NCBI GenBank assembly: GCA_943789505.1
Contig: CALSUJ010000002.1
Span: 1 to 64,000 of the forward strand
Length of the DNA stretch: 64,000 nt
Reading direction: 5' to 3'
Source of the DNA: an uncultured Flavobacteriales bacterium
GTDB taxonomy: Bacteria > Bacteroidota > Bacteroidia > Flavobacteriales > BACL11
Each line of letters begins with the position of its first letter. The stretch's first letter is position 1. Under the pieces are notes generated by a model. That model worked only from the letters and a program-made list of their open reading frames with translations. It did no database searches and had not been told where the DNA came from. Below, piece after piece: positions 25,915 through 34,380 of the stretch. The translations under genes and the position numbers were made by a program.

Positions 25915-28900
25915 ATGAAAAAAATTGTTCTATTATTATTGGTATTATTTTCTTTAAATACTTATTCACAGAACTTCACCTTTGAATTAGATTTATCTTT
26001 GTATAATGGAGCCTCTACAAGTGTTGAGTTTTTTAGAGCGGGGACTAGTTATCCAATGACAAATACTGGTGGTAACATTTATTCTTATACGACTTTTGTT
26101 CCTCCTTTTCAATTATCAAATTATACTTACAAATTTAAAGTTGATGGAGTATTTGAGGGTTTTACAACTCTATTAAGTTGCTTAACAATTGTTAATAATG
26201 ATACATTAAGAGCAATTAATTTAAATACAACTACACCCTCATTAGTATGTTGGGAAAGTTGTAGTGCTTGTGCTACTGCAATACCAGGCTGTACTGATTA
26301 TACTGCAAATAATTATAGTTCTAATGCTAATTTGGATGATGGTAGTTGCTTGTATAATGTTACATTTTTTGTTGATATGACTAATGTAACTGATGCGTAT
26401 ACTATACCTGAGGTTAATGGAGATTTTAATTCATGGTGTGGAAATTGTGCTTCAATGACAGATGCTAATAATGATTCAATTTGGGAAATAATAATTCCAA
26501 TGACTACGGGTACTTATATATATAAATTTTCTGCTGATGACTGGAATATTGAAGAATCTCTATATGAATTTGATAATTGTGTTATTGGTAATTCTCCTTA
26601 CATTAATAGAACTCTAGATGTAATTGGTAATCAAGTTTTAGATACTGTTTGTTGGAATACATGCTATAGTTGTGATACTGAAAGAAATTTTTATAATATT
26701 ACGTTTCAAGTAGATATGAGTAATGTTACAAGCTTATATACTGCACCTGAAGTTAATGGAACTTTTAATAATTGGTGTGGAAATTGTTGGGTATTGGATC
26801 CACAAGGAAATAATATTTATTCAAGATCATTTAATATTGATACATCTTTACACACGTTTAAATTTTCTGCAGATAACTGGAACATTGAAGAAAATCTTGA
26901 TAGTGCATTAAGTTGTGTTGATTTAGGATTTGATTCATTAGGTTCTTTGCAGTATGTAAATAGATCTTTAAGAGCTACTTCAGATACAATAATTAATGTT
27001 TGTTGGGAATCTTGTATTGCTTGTATTTATGGATGTATAGATCCTATTGCTTGTAATTTTAATTCTCTAGCTGAAGTTGATGATGGTTCATGTGATCTTC
27101 CTAATGGATGTAATAATCCTTTGTATTTAGAATATAGTGCTTCTGTAACTTGTCCTGATGCTAATGATTGTCTTACTCTCATTGTAAACGGATGTACAGA
27201 TCCCTTAGCTTGTAACTATAATAATTTAGCAAATTTAGATAATGGTTCATGTGATCTTCCAAGCGGATGTGGTGATCCACTTTATTTGGAATTTAGTGCC
27301 TCTGTTACTTGCTCTAATGCTAATGATTGTCTTACTCTCATTGTAAATGGATGTACAGATCCCTTAGCTTGTAACTATAATAATTTAGCAAATTTAGATA
27401 ATGGTTCATGTGATCTTCCAAATGGATGTGGTGATGCTCTGTATTTAGAATATGATGCTTCAGTTACATGTAGTGATGCTAATGCATGTCTTACATTAAT
27501 TATAAATGGATGTACAGATACGTTAGCTTGTAATTATAATTCTTTAGCAAATATTGATGATAGTTCTTGTTTTACAATTTATGGATGTATGAGCATAATA
27601 GCTGTAAATTATGATTCACTTGCAAATTGTTCTGACACTTGTATCTATGCTCAAGTTACTTATGGATGCACGGATTCTATTGCAATAAATTATAATCCAA
27701 CAGCTTCGATTGATGATACTTCTTGCATTTATTGTTATTATGGATGTATAAATGTACTAGCCTGTAATTATGATTCACTAGCTACTTGTGATGACGGTTC
27801 ATGTAACTCTGTTTATGGTTGTACAGATACTTTAGCTTGTAATTATAATCCATTAGCAACGTGTGATGATGGTACTTGTTTGACTATTTATGGATGTTTA
27901 GATACTTTAGCTTGTAATTATGATTCACTAGCTACTTGTGATGACGGCTCATGTAACTCTGTTTATGGTTGTACAGATACTTTAGCTTGTAATTATAATC
28001 CATTAGCAACGTGTGATGATGGTACTTGTTTGACTATTTATGGATGTTTAGATACTTTAGCTTGTAATTATAATCCATTAGCAACGTGTGATGATGGTAC
28101 TTGTTTAACTATCTATGGATGTTTAGATACTTTAGCTTGTAATTATAATCCATTAGCAACGTGTGATGATGGTACTTGTTTGACTATCTATGGATGTTTA
28201 GATACTTTAGCTTGTAATTATAATCCATTAGCAACGTGTGATGATGGTACTTGTTTAACTATCTATGGTTGCACAGATACTTTAGCCTTTAATTATGATA
28301 CACTAGCAACTTGTTTTGATAGTATTTGTATCTATGAGTATAATGTAACTTTCCAGCTTGACTTAAGAAATCAAAACACACTTACTTATGTGAACCCTGA
28401 ATTAAATGGTTCGTTTAATTCATGGTGTGGTAACTGCGCTCAAATGACAGATGTTAATAATGATTCTATCTGGGAAATCACAATACCAATTCTTGAAGGA
28501 GTTGGACCTGTTTCGGGATTACCAGGATGGGAATATAAGTTTTCCGCTGACAATTGGAATATCCAAGAAAGTTTATTTTCAGGAGATCCTTGTGTGTTTT
28601 CAGCATTTGGTTTTTCTAATAGATTTATAAATGTTACAAAAGATACTATTCTTGATCCTGTTTGTTGGCAAAGTTGTAATGATTGTTACGCTCCTCAATC
28701 AGCATATAATATTACTTTTAGATTAGATATGAATAATAATTCTAATTTCAGTGTTCCTGAGGTAAATGGTGAGTTCAATTCTTGGTGTGGAAATTGTTGG
28801 CCAATGACTGATGATGATGGTGATAATATATGGGAGTTTAATACATTAATTGATACTGCCAAACACGAATATAAATTTTCAGCTGATAATTGGGGTATTC

Positions 28901-29304
28901 AAGAACAATTAGATTCAAGTGCTAATTGTGTATTTACAACTGTAGATTCTCTAGGGAATGTTTTTTCTAATAGATATTTACATATTAACTCAGACACTAT
29001 ACTTGACGTTGTGTGCTGGAATGAGTGTGATACTTGTTTAACTACAACAAGTTTGATTCTAAATGAAAATGACAATTCATATACAATTTTCCCCAATCCT
29101 TCAACTGGTATTTTTTATATAAAAAGTTCTGATAAAATTGATAAAGTGATTGTATATGATATTTTAAATAAGAAAATATTAGAAAAAAATAATCCAGGTA
29201 TATTACAATCTTTTAATATTTCTGATATAAATTCAAGTATTTTGTTCTTAGAAATTTATATAAATGATAAAGTAATAATGGATAAATTAATTATAACTAA
29301 ATAA
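25915..29304 (+). CDS. T9SS-secreted surface protein with glycan-binding-type domains and acidic Cys repeats
   Basis: The ATG at 25915 gives a clean signal peptide (MKKIVLLLLVLFSLNTYSQ); a TTG at 25894 is in the -7 box. The ~1129-aa protein has a short N-terminal beta domain, then two ~105-aa binding-type domains (FFVDMTNVTDAY..., ITFQVDMSNVTSLY...) related to those in the 2017-aa protein. A long tract of GCTD-type repeats follows (about residues 373-808): three 53-aa units, then seven 25-aa units YGCLDTLACNYNPLATCDDG. Two more binding-type domains and a T9SS tail (IFPNPSTGIFYI) end it. No catalytic residues are recognised. The acidic Cys repeats look like calcium-stabilised spacers. It probably captures polysaccharide at the surface. 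It is the first gene of the operon and overlaps the second GH16 gene by one base (TAATG). Confidence 0.8.
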   Translation: MKKIVLLLLVLFSLNTYSQNFTFELDLSLYNGASTSVEFFRAGTSYPMTNTGGNIYSYTTFVPPFQLSNYTYKFKVDGVFEGFTTLLSCLTIVNNDTLRAINLNTTTPSLVCWESCSACATAIPGCTDYTANNYSSNANLDDGSCLYNVTFFVDMTNVTDAYTIPEVNGDFNSWCGNCASMTDANNDSIWEIIIPMTTGTYIYKFSADDWNIEESLYEFDNCVIGNSPYINRTLDVIGNQVLDTVCWNTCYSCDTERNFYNITFQVDMSNVTSLYTAPEVNGTFNNWCGNCWVLDPQGNNIYSRSFNIDTSLHTFKFSADNWNIEENLDSALSCVDLGFDSLGSLQYVNRSLRATSDTIINVCWESCIACIYGCIDPIACNFNSLAEVDDGSCDLPNGCNNPLYLEYSASVTCPDANDCLTLIVNGCTDPLACNYNNLANLDNGSCDLPSGCGDPLYLEFSASVTCSNANDCLTLIVNGCTDPLACNYNNLANLDNGSCDLPNGCGDALYLEYDASVTCSDANACLTLIINGCTDTLACNYNSLANIDDSSCFTIYGCMSIIAVNYDSLANCSDTCIYAQVTYGCTDSIAINYNPTASIDDTSCIYCYYGCINVLACNYDSLATCDDGSCNSVYGCTDTLACNYNPLATCDDGTCLTIYGCLDTLACNYDSLATCDDGSCNSVYGCTDTLACNYNPLATCDDGTCLTIYGCLDTLACNYNPLATCDDGTCLTIYGCLDTLACNYNPLATCDDGTCLTIYGCLDTLACNYNPLATCDDGTCLTIYGCTDTLAFNYDTLATCFDSICIYEYNVTFQLDLRNQNTLTYVNPELNGSFNSWCGNCAQMTDVNNDSIWEITIPILEGVGPVSGLPGWEYKFSADNWNIQESLFSGDPCVFSAFGFSNRFINVTKDTILDPVCWQSCNDCYAPQSAYNITFRLDMNNNSNFSVPEVNGEFNSWCGNCWPMTDDDGDNIWEFNTLIDTAKHEYKFSADNWGIQEQLDSSANCVFTTVDSLGNVFSNRYLHINSDTILDVVCWNECDTCLTTTSLILNENDNSYTIFPNPSTGIFYIKSSDKIDKVIVYDILNKKILEKNNPGILQSFNISDINSSILFLEIYINDKVIMDKLIITK
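27031..27507 (+). repeat. Three 159-bp repeats in the surface protein gene
   Basis: Units start at 27031, 27190 and 27349 and encode GCTDPLACNYNNLANLDNG followed by a linker ending CLTLIVN. The last two are nearly identical, the first is diverged. Confidence 0.85.
27739..28338 (+). repeat. Eight 75-bp tandem repeats in the surface protein gene
   Basis: Units start at 27739, 27814, 27889, 27964, 28039, 28114, 28189 and 28264 and encode YGCxDTLACNYxxLATCDDGxC plus three residues. The central copies are almost identical in DNA, the last is degenerate. Slippage or recombination should change the copy number easily. Confidence 0.9.
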
Positions 29305-30377
29305 TGAAAGTAAGAATAATATTTTTTTTAATATCTCTTTTTGTGTTCTCTTTAAATGCTCAAAATTGGCAATTGGTATGGGAGGATGATTTTAATGGAA
29401 GTTCATTGGATCAAAGTAAATGGGTTCATGACATTGGAACAGGTTCACAGTACGGAATGTGGGGATGGGGTAATGGAGAGTTACAATATTATCAACCTCA
29501 AAATACGACTTTAAATAATGGTATTGCTAAAATTGAAGTTAAAGAAGAACCAAATGGAATTATTGATTCTTGGAGCGCTACATCTTATTTTTCTTCATCA
29601 AAAATTACAACCAAAGGATTATTCAATTTTAGATATGGAAAAGTTGAAGCTAGAATAAAAACTATTGATGGACAGGGTTTTTGGCCTGCATTTTGGATGT
29701 TGCCTAGTAATGGGAGTTGGCCTTGCGATGGAGAAATAGATATTATGGAACAATGGGGAAATGATTATTTAACAAATAGTACTAGTGGAGCTGCGCATCT
29801 TGGAACTTGTCCTTATTCGTCATCTACACATTTTTACGAGACTTCTTCTAGTTATATTTCATCAGGATCATATGCTGATGATTTCCACACTTACTCGGTA
29901 ATTTGGAAAGAGGATACTATTACTTGGTATGTTGATGAAATAGAACTATTTTCTTTAAATCCATCAAGTTACTGGTCTATACCATCCCAAAGTGCTTGGC
30001 CTTTTAACGCTAATGAATGGTATCTAATGATTAATTTAGCTATTACTCAAGCTGGACCAAATTCTAATACAGTATTTCCAAATCAAATGGAAATTGATTA
30101 TGTTAGAGTATATCAAGAAAATTTAACAAATAGTATTAATATTGATGATAAAAATAAATATATAGTTTTTCCAAATCCTGCTAATGATGTTTTAAATATT
30201 CAGGGCAAGAATGTAAGCAGTATTAAGATTTTTAATATTCATGGAAATATTGTTCTTTCTAAGAATGTAAATAACAATAAAAAAGTAGATATTTCAATCC
30301 TCAATAAAGGAATGTATTTGGTAGAATTAGAAGATTATTTTGGTTTTAAAATTAATAAAAAAGTAATAATAAATTAA
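29304..30377 (+). CDS. GH16 endo-beta-glucanase (laminarinase-like), T9SS-secreted, single-domain
   Basis: The 357-aa protein has a signal peptide and a GH16 domain very like that of the 22906 gene (for example IGTGSQYG and NGELQYYQPQNT). The catalytic motif GEIDIMEQWG has E144, D146 and E149. FWPAFWMLP and MEIDYVRVYQ are also present. A short T9SS tail (VFPNPANDVLNI...GMYLVELED) follows directly, without the binding domains of its paralogue. This suggests division of labour: the modular enzyme acts on polymer held at the surface, this one on soluble chains (inference). It starts on the A of the upstream stop (TAATG) and is followed by the symporter gene 6 bases later. Confidence 0.92.
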   Translation: MKVRIIFFLISLFVFSLNAQNWQLVWEDDFNGSSLDQSKWVHDIGTGSQYGMWGWGNGELQYYQPQNTTLNNGIAKIEVKEEPNGIIDSWSATSYFSSSKITTKGLFNFRYGKVEARIKTIDGQGFWPAFWMLPSNGSWPCDGEIDIMEQWGNDYLTNSTSGAAHLGTCPYSSSTHFYETSSSYISSGSYADDFHTYSVIWKEDTITWYVDEIELFSLNPSSYWSIPSQSAWPFNANEWYLMINLAITQAGPNSNTVFPNQMEIDYVRVYQENLTNSINIDDKNKYIVFPNPANDVLNIQGKNVSSIKIFNIHGNIVLSKNVNNNKKVDISILNKGMYLVELEDYFGFKINKKVIIN

Positions 30378-30383
30378 TAAATT

Positions 30384-32060
30384 ATGAATATAGCTACAAT
30401 AGATATTATTGTTTTTGTTTCTTATTGTGTTTTGATTTTAGCAATAGGTTTATATGTTTCTAGAAATAAAAATGGTAAGAAAAAAACAGCAGAGGATTAT
30501 TTTTTAGCAGGGAAATCTTTACCCTGGTGGGCAGTTGGAGCTTCACTTATAGCAGCAAATATTTCTGCTGAACAATTTATTGGAATGTCTGGGTCTGGTT
30601 TTGCGCTTGGTTTAGCTATTGCTTCTTATGAATGGATGGCGGCTATTACATTATTAATTGTAGCTAAATATTTCTTACCTATCTTTATTGAAAAAGGACT
30701 TTATACAATACCTGAATTTATAGAAAAGCGATATAGTACTAATCTTAAAACAATTTTAGCAGTATTTTGGATTGCACTATTTGTTTTTGTAAACTTAACT
30801 ACTGTTTTGTACTTAGGTGGAAAGGCATTAGATACTGTTATTGGTACTGGTGATGGTAGTATATTAATTACTAGCATTGTAGGACTTGCTCTATTTGCTG
30901 CAGCTTATTCATTATGGGGTGGTTTAGCGGCTGTAGCATGGACGGATGTTGTACAGGTAGTTGTTTTGATTTTTGGAGGTTTTATGATGACTTATTATGC
31001 ATTACTTTTTGTTAGTGGTGACGCAAATTCTTGGCTAGTAGGTTTAAAAGATGTGTATAATACTGTTCCTGAAAGATTTTCTATGATATTATCCAAAGGT
31101 GAAATATTTACCCCAAATGGAAAAGATGCTTGGTGGGACTTACCTGGTCTTGCTGTTTTAGTAGGAGGTATTTGGGTTGCCAATCTATATTACTGGGGTT
31201 TTAATCAGTATATTATACAAAGAACACTTGCTGCCAAAAGTCTTAGAGAAGGTCAAAAAGGTTTAGTTTTTGCTGCATTTTTAAAATTACTAATACCAAT
31301 ATTTGTAGTTCTTCCTGGTATTATTGCTTATGTTATGGTCTTAGACCCAGAAACAGGTAATTTTATCAAAGAGTCATTGCCATCAAGTTTTTTAGCATCA
31401 GATGGTAGTATTTCTAATGATAACGCTTCTCCTTGGTTAATAAAAACTATCATACCAATTGGGCTTAAAGGCTTGATTTTAGCATCACTTGCAGCTGCTA
31501 TTGTTTCTTCTTTGGCATCTATGATTAATTCTACTTCTACAATTTTCACAATGGATATTTATAAATCTTTGATTAATAAGCAAGCAACAGATGATCAAAT
31601 GGTTAAAGTTGGAAGAATATCTGGCTTTGTTGCTTTAATAATTGCCTTAGTAATCGCTCCACAATTAGGTAGTCTAGGTCAAGTGTTTCAATTTATTCAA
31701 GAATATACAGGTGTAGTTAGTCCAGGTATCTTAGCTGTTTTCTTAATGGGTTTATTTTATAAAAAGGCTACAAATAATGCAGCAATCTTAGGTGTCTTAA
31801 TATCTATACCTATTGCCATGTATTTCAAAATTGCACCTGATAGTTGGTTTATTGTGAATATTCCATTTATGCATCAGATGCTTATAACATGTCTTGGAAC
31901 TATTTTTATCATATTCGCGATTAGTTATGTTGAAGGAAATAAAGATAATCCTAAAGCTATCCATTTGTCAAAAGAATTATTTAAAACTTCCACTACTTTT
32001 AATATTTCTGCTTTCGTTGTTTTACTAATTACTGTGTTTCTTTATTCTTTCTTTCAATAA
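30384..32060 (+). CDS. Sodium/glucose-type symporter (SSS family)
   Basis: This 558-aa integral membrane protein has about 14 hydrophobic helices and the solute:sodium symporter hallmarks: YFLAGKSLPWWAVGASLIAANISAEQFIGMSGSGFALG near residues 39-75, GLYTIPEFIEKRY near 110, LYLGGKALD, and NLYYWGFNQYIIQRTLAAKSL near 265-285. This set is characteristic of the SGLT branch that moves glucose or galactose with sodium. It would import glucose made by the GH3 enzyme across the inner membrane. It lies between GH16 and GH3 genes with gaps of only 6 and 7 bases. Substrate choice between glucose and other hexoses is inference. Confidence 0.9.
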   Translation: MNIATIDIIVFVSYCVLILAIGLYVSRNKNGKKKTAEDYFLAGKSLPWWAVGASLIAANISAEQFIGMSGSGFALGLAIASYEWMAAITLLIVAKYFLPIFIEKGLYTIPEFIEKRYSTNLKTILAVFWIALFVFVNLTTVLYLGGKALDTVIGTGDGSILITSIVGLALFAAAYSLWGGLAAVAWTDVVQVVVLIFGGFMMTYYALLFVSGDANSWLVGLKDVYNTVPERFSMILSKGEIFTPNGKDAWWDLPGLAVLVGGIWVANLYYWGFNQYIIQRTLAAKSLREGQKGLVFAAFLKLLIPIFVVLPGIIAYVMVLDPETGNFIKESLPSSFLASDGSISNDNASPWLIKTIIPIGLKGLILASLAAAIVSSLASMINSTSTIFTMDIYKSLINKQATDDQMVKVGRISGFVALIIALVIAPQLGSLGQVFQFIQEYTGVVSPGILAVFLMGLFYKKATNNAAILGVLISIPIAMYFKIAPDSWFIVNIPFMHQMLITCLGTIFIIFAISYVEGNKDNPKAIHLSKELFKTSTTFNISAFVVLLITVFLYSFFQ

Positions 32061-32067
32061 ATATAAA

Positions 32068-34380
32068 ATGTATAAAATTTATTTTTTTCTAATCTCACTA
32101 CTTTGTTTTTTTTCATGTCAAAATGATTCAATTCAAAATGATTCAATTTCTTCTTCATTATTATTAGATTCCAAAACTGAAGATTCTATTAATAATTTGA
32201 TAGATAAAATGACTATTAAAGAAAAGGTAGGTCAGACATGTCAAATTACATTAGATGCAATATTAAAAAAGGATACTTTAGGTGTTCTTTTAGAGCCACA
32301 CGAGATTGATCAAAAAAAATTAAATATTGCATTAATCGATTATAATGTAGGGTCAATATTAAATGTTTCTAATCATACTTTTAGTTTAGAAAAATGGAAT
32401 AATATTATTGATATCATTCAATCTACAGCTTTAAATACAAATCATAAAATTCCCATTATTTATGGTGTAGATGCTATACATGGAGCAACTTATATTAAAA
32501 ACAGCACGTTGTTTCCTCAAGAAATTGGGTTAGCTGCAACTTGGGATACCTCGCATGCTCGTATTATGGCTGAAATTACTGCATATGAAACTAGGGCTTC
32601 AGGTGTTCCTTGGAATTTTTCACCTGTCTTGGATTTAGGTAGAAATCCAATTTGGTCAAGGTTTTTCGAAACTTTAGGAGAAGATGTGTATTTAGCCAAA
32701 ACTATGGGTAAATCTATAATTAATGGGTATCAAGGAAATGGTATGATTGACAAATATCATGTTGCAGCATGTCTTAAGCACTTTGTAGGTTATAGTGTTC
32801 CTTCTAGTGGAAGAGATAGAACACCTGCTCTTATTCCAAATAGATCTTTGGAAGAACTTCATCTCCCTACTTTTAAGGAAGCTATTGATGCTGGAGCGTT
32901 AACTGTTATGATTAATAGCGGTGAAGTAAATGGTATTCCTGGGCATGCAAATAAATATCTTCTTACTGATATTCTAAAAGATAAATGGGGTTTTACTGGT
33001 TTTACAGTTTCTGATTGGGAAGACCTTATTAATTTGCATAAGATGGCACAAACTGATTCTACCTTAAAGGATGCTATTGCAACTGCAATTAATGCCGGGG
33101 TTGACATGAGTATGGTTCCTAATAACCCTGAGTATAAGAATTACTGTAAGTTATTCATTGAACTAGTAAATGAAAAGAGAATTAGTGAGAATCGTTTAGA
33201 TGATGCTGTTCGAAGAATCCTAAGGGTTAAAAGCCATTTAGGATTATTAAATAAGACAAGAATTCCATTTTCAAATGATTATACAGATTTTGGTTCAGAA
33301 AAACATAAAAAAGCTTCTTATAATGCTGCTTCAGAATCAATTACTTTATTAAAGAACAAAGGTTTACTTCCATTATCTACAGAGAATAAAATTTTACTTA
33401 TTGGTCCAACTGCAAATAGTTTAAATTGTCTAAATGGTGCCTGGACTCATACTTGGCAAGGTGTAGATGAAAGCTATAATAATGATTATCCAACAATTAA
33501 AGATGTTATTGAAGATAGGTTTAATAAAGTTAATTACTTTGAGGGATCTAAAATGATAATGAAATATGGAGATGAGCATGATATACCTTCTTCAGACCTT
33601 CAAAATGCTGTAAACTCTGCAAAATATTCAGATGTTGCAATAGTTTGTTTAGGTGAACTTCCTTCAACTGAAAGGCCTGGAGATATTTTTACTTTAGATT
33701 TACCTGAACAACAACAATTAATCGTTAAAGAACTGAGTAAAACAGGTATTCCAATAATATTAGTTCTTGTTGAAGGAAGACCTAAAATTATTAGAGAGAT
33801 TGAGCCTTTATCAGATGCTATATTACAAGCTTATCTTCCAGGAGACCAAGGAGCTAATGCAATTGTTGATGTGTTAGTCGGAAATGTAAATCCATCAGGT
33901 AAATTACCTTATACATATCCTAGATATAACGGTGTTATTATGCATTATGATCATAAGCAGTCAGAATTATTAAATGCAAATACTTGGGAGGAAAATTACT
34001 ATAACCCACAATGGGATTTTGGTTTTGGATTGAGTTATACCACATTTGAATATTCGAACATGAAGTTAAGCTCTAAAACAATAAATTCTGATAATGAAAT
34101 ATTGATTTCAATTGATATAAAAAATACTGGTAATATAATTGGAAAAGAGGTTGTTCAGTTATATATTAGAGATCATTATGCAACTATATCTCCATCATTA
34201 AAAAAACTAAAGCGATTTACAAAAATAGAATTAGAACCTTTAGAAGAAAGAACAGTTAGTTTTACAATTAATAATGATGATTTGAAATTTTATGGAAAGC
34301 AAAATAAATGGATAACTGAAGAAGGAAAATTCAGTGTTATAGTTAATAATCTTTCTAAAGATTTTAATTTTAAAAGATAA
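32068..34380 (+). CDS. GH3 beta-glucosidase, lipoprotein
   Basis: The 770-aa product starts with a lipoprotein signal (LISLLCFFSC, cysteine near residue 17), so it is probably anchored in a membrane facing the periplasm. GH3 N-terminal domain motifs are YGVDAIHGATY and FPQEIGLAATWD. FTGFTVSDWEDL carries the nucleophile aspartate at about D316. The second domain has SITLLKNKGLLPL and a late DQGANAIVDVLVGNVNPSGKLPYTYP. A C-terminal FnIII-like domain ends the protein. The length and domain order match BglX-type exo-beta-glucosidases, which release glucose from beta-linked oligosaccharides. The gene shares TAATG with the next gene. Confidence 0.93.
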   Translation: MYKIYFFLISLLCFFSCQNDSIQNDSISSSLLLDSKTEDSINNLIDKMTIKEKVGQTCQITLDAILKKDTLGVLLEPHEIDQKKLNIALIDYNVGSILNVSNHTFSLEKWNNIIDIIQSTALNTNHKIPIIYGVDAIHGATYIKNSTLFPQEIGLAATWDTSHARIMAEITAYETRASGVPWNFSPVLDLGRNPIWSRFFETLGEDVYLAKTMGKSIINGYQGNGMIDKYHVAACLKHFVGYSVPSSGRDRTPALIPNRSLEELHLPTFKEAIDAGALTVMINSGEVNGIPGHANKYLLTDILKDKWGFTGFTVSDWEDLINLHKMAQTDSTLKDAIATAINAGVDMSMVPNNPEYKNYCKLFIELVNEKRISENRLDDAVRRILRVKSHLGLLNKTRIPFSNDYTDFGSEKHKKASYNAASESITLLKNKGLLPLSTENKILLIGPTANSLNCLNGAWTHTWQGVDESYNNDYPTIKDVIEDRFNKVNYFEGSKMIMKYGDEHDIPSSDLQNAVNSAKYSDVAIVCLGELPSTERPGDIFTLDLPEQQQLIVKELSKTGIPIILVLVEGRPKIIREIEPLSDAILQAYLPGDQGANAIVDVLVGNVNPSGKLPYTYPRYNGVIMHYDHKQSELLNANTWEENYYNPQWDFGFGLSYTTFEYSNMKLSSKTINSDNEILISIDIKNTGNIIGKEVVQLYIRDHYATISPSLKKLKRFTKIELEPLEERTVSFTINNDDLKFYGKQNKWITEEGKFSVIVNNLSKDFNFKR

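Noticed and set aside
27739-28338. CRISPR array because of regular 75-bp period
   Set aside because: The whole unit is conserved with no variable spacers, and it is translated as part of a secreted protein.
31328-31549. Antisense open frames inside the symporter, GH3, uvrA and other genes
   Set aside because: They are mirror frames of strongly conserved genes, have no promoters or signal of their own, and contain no recognisable motifs.
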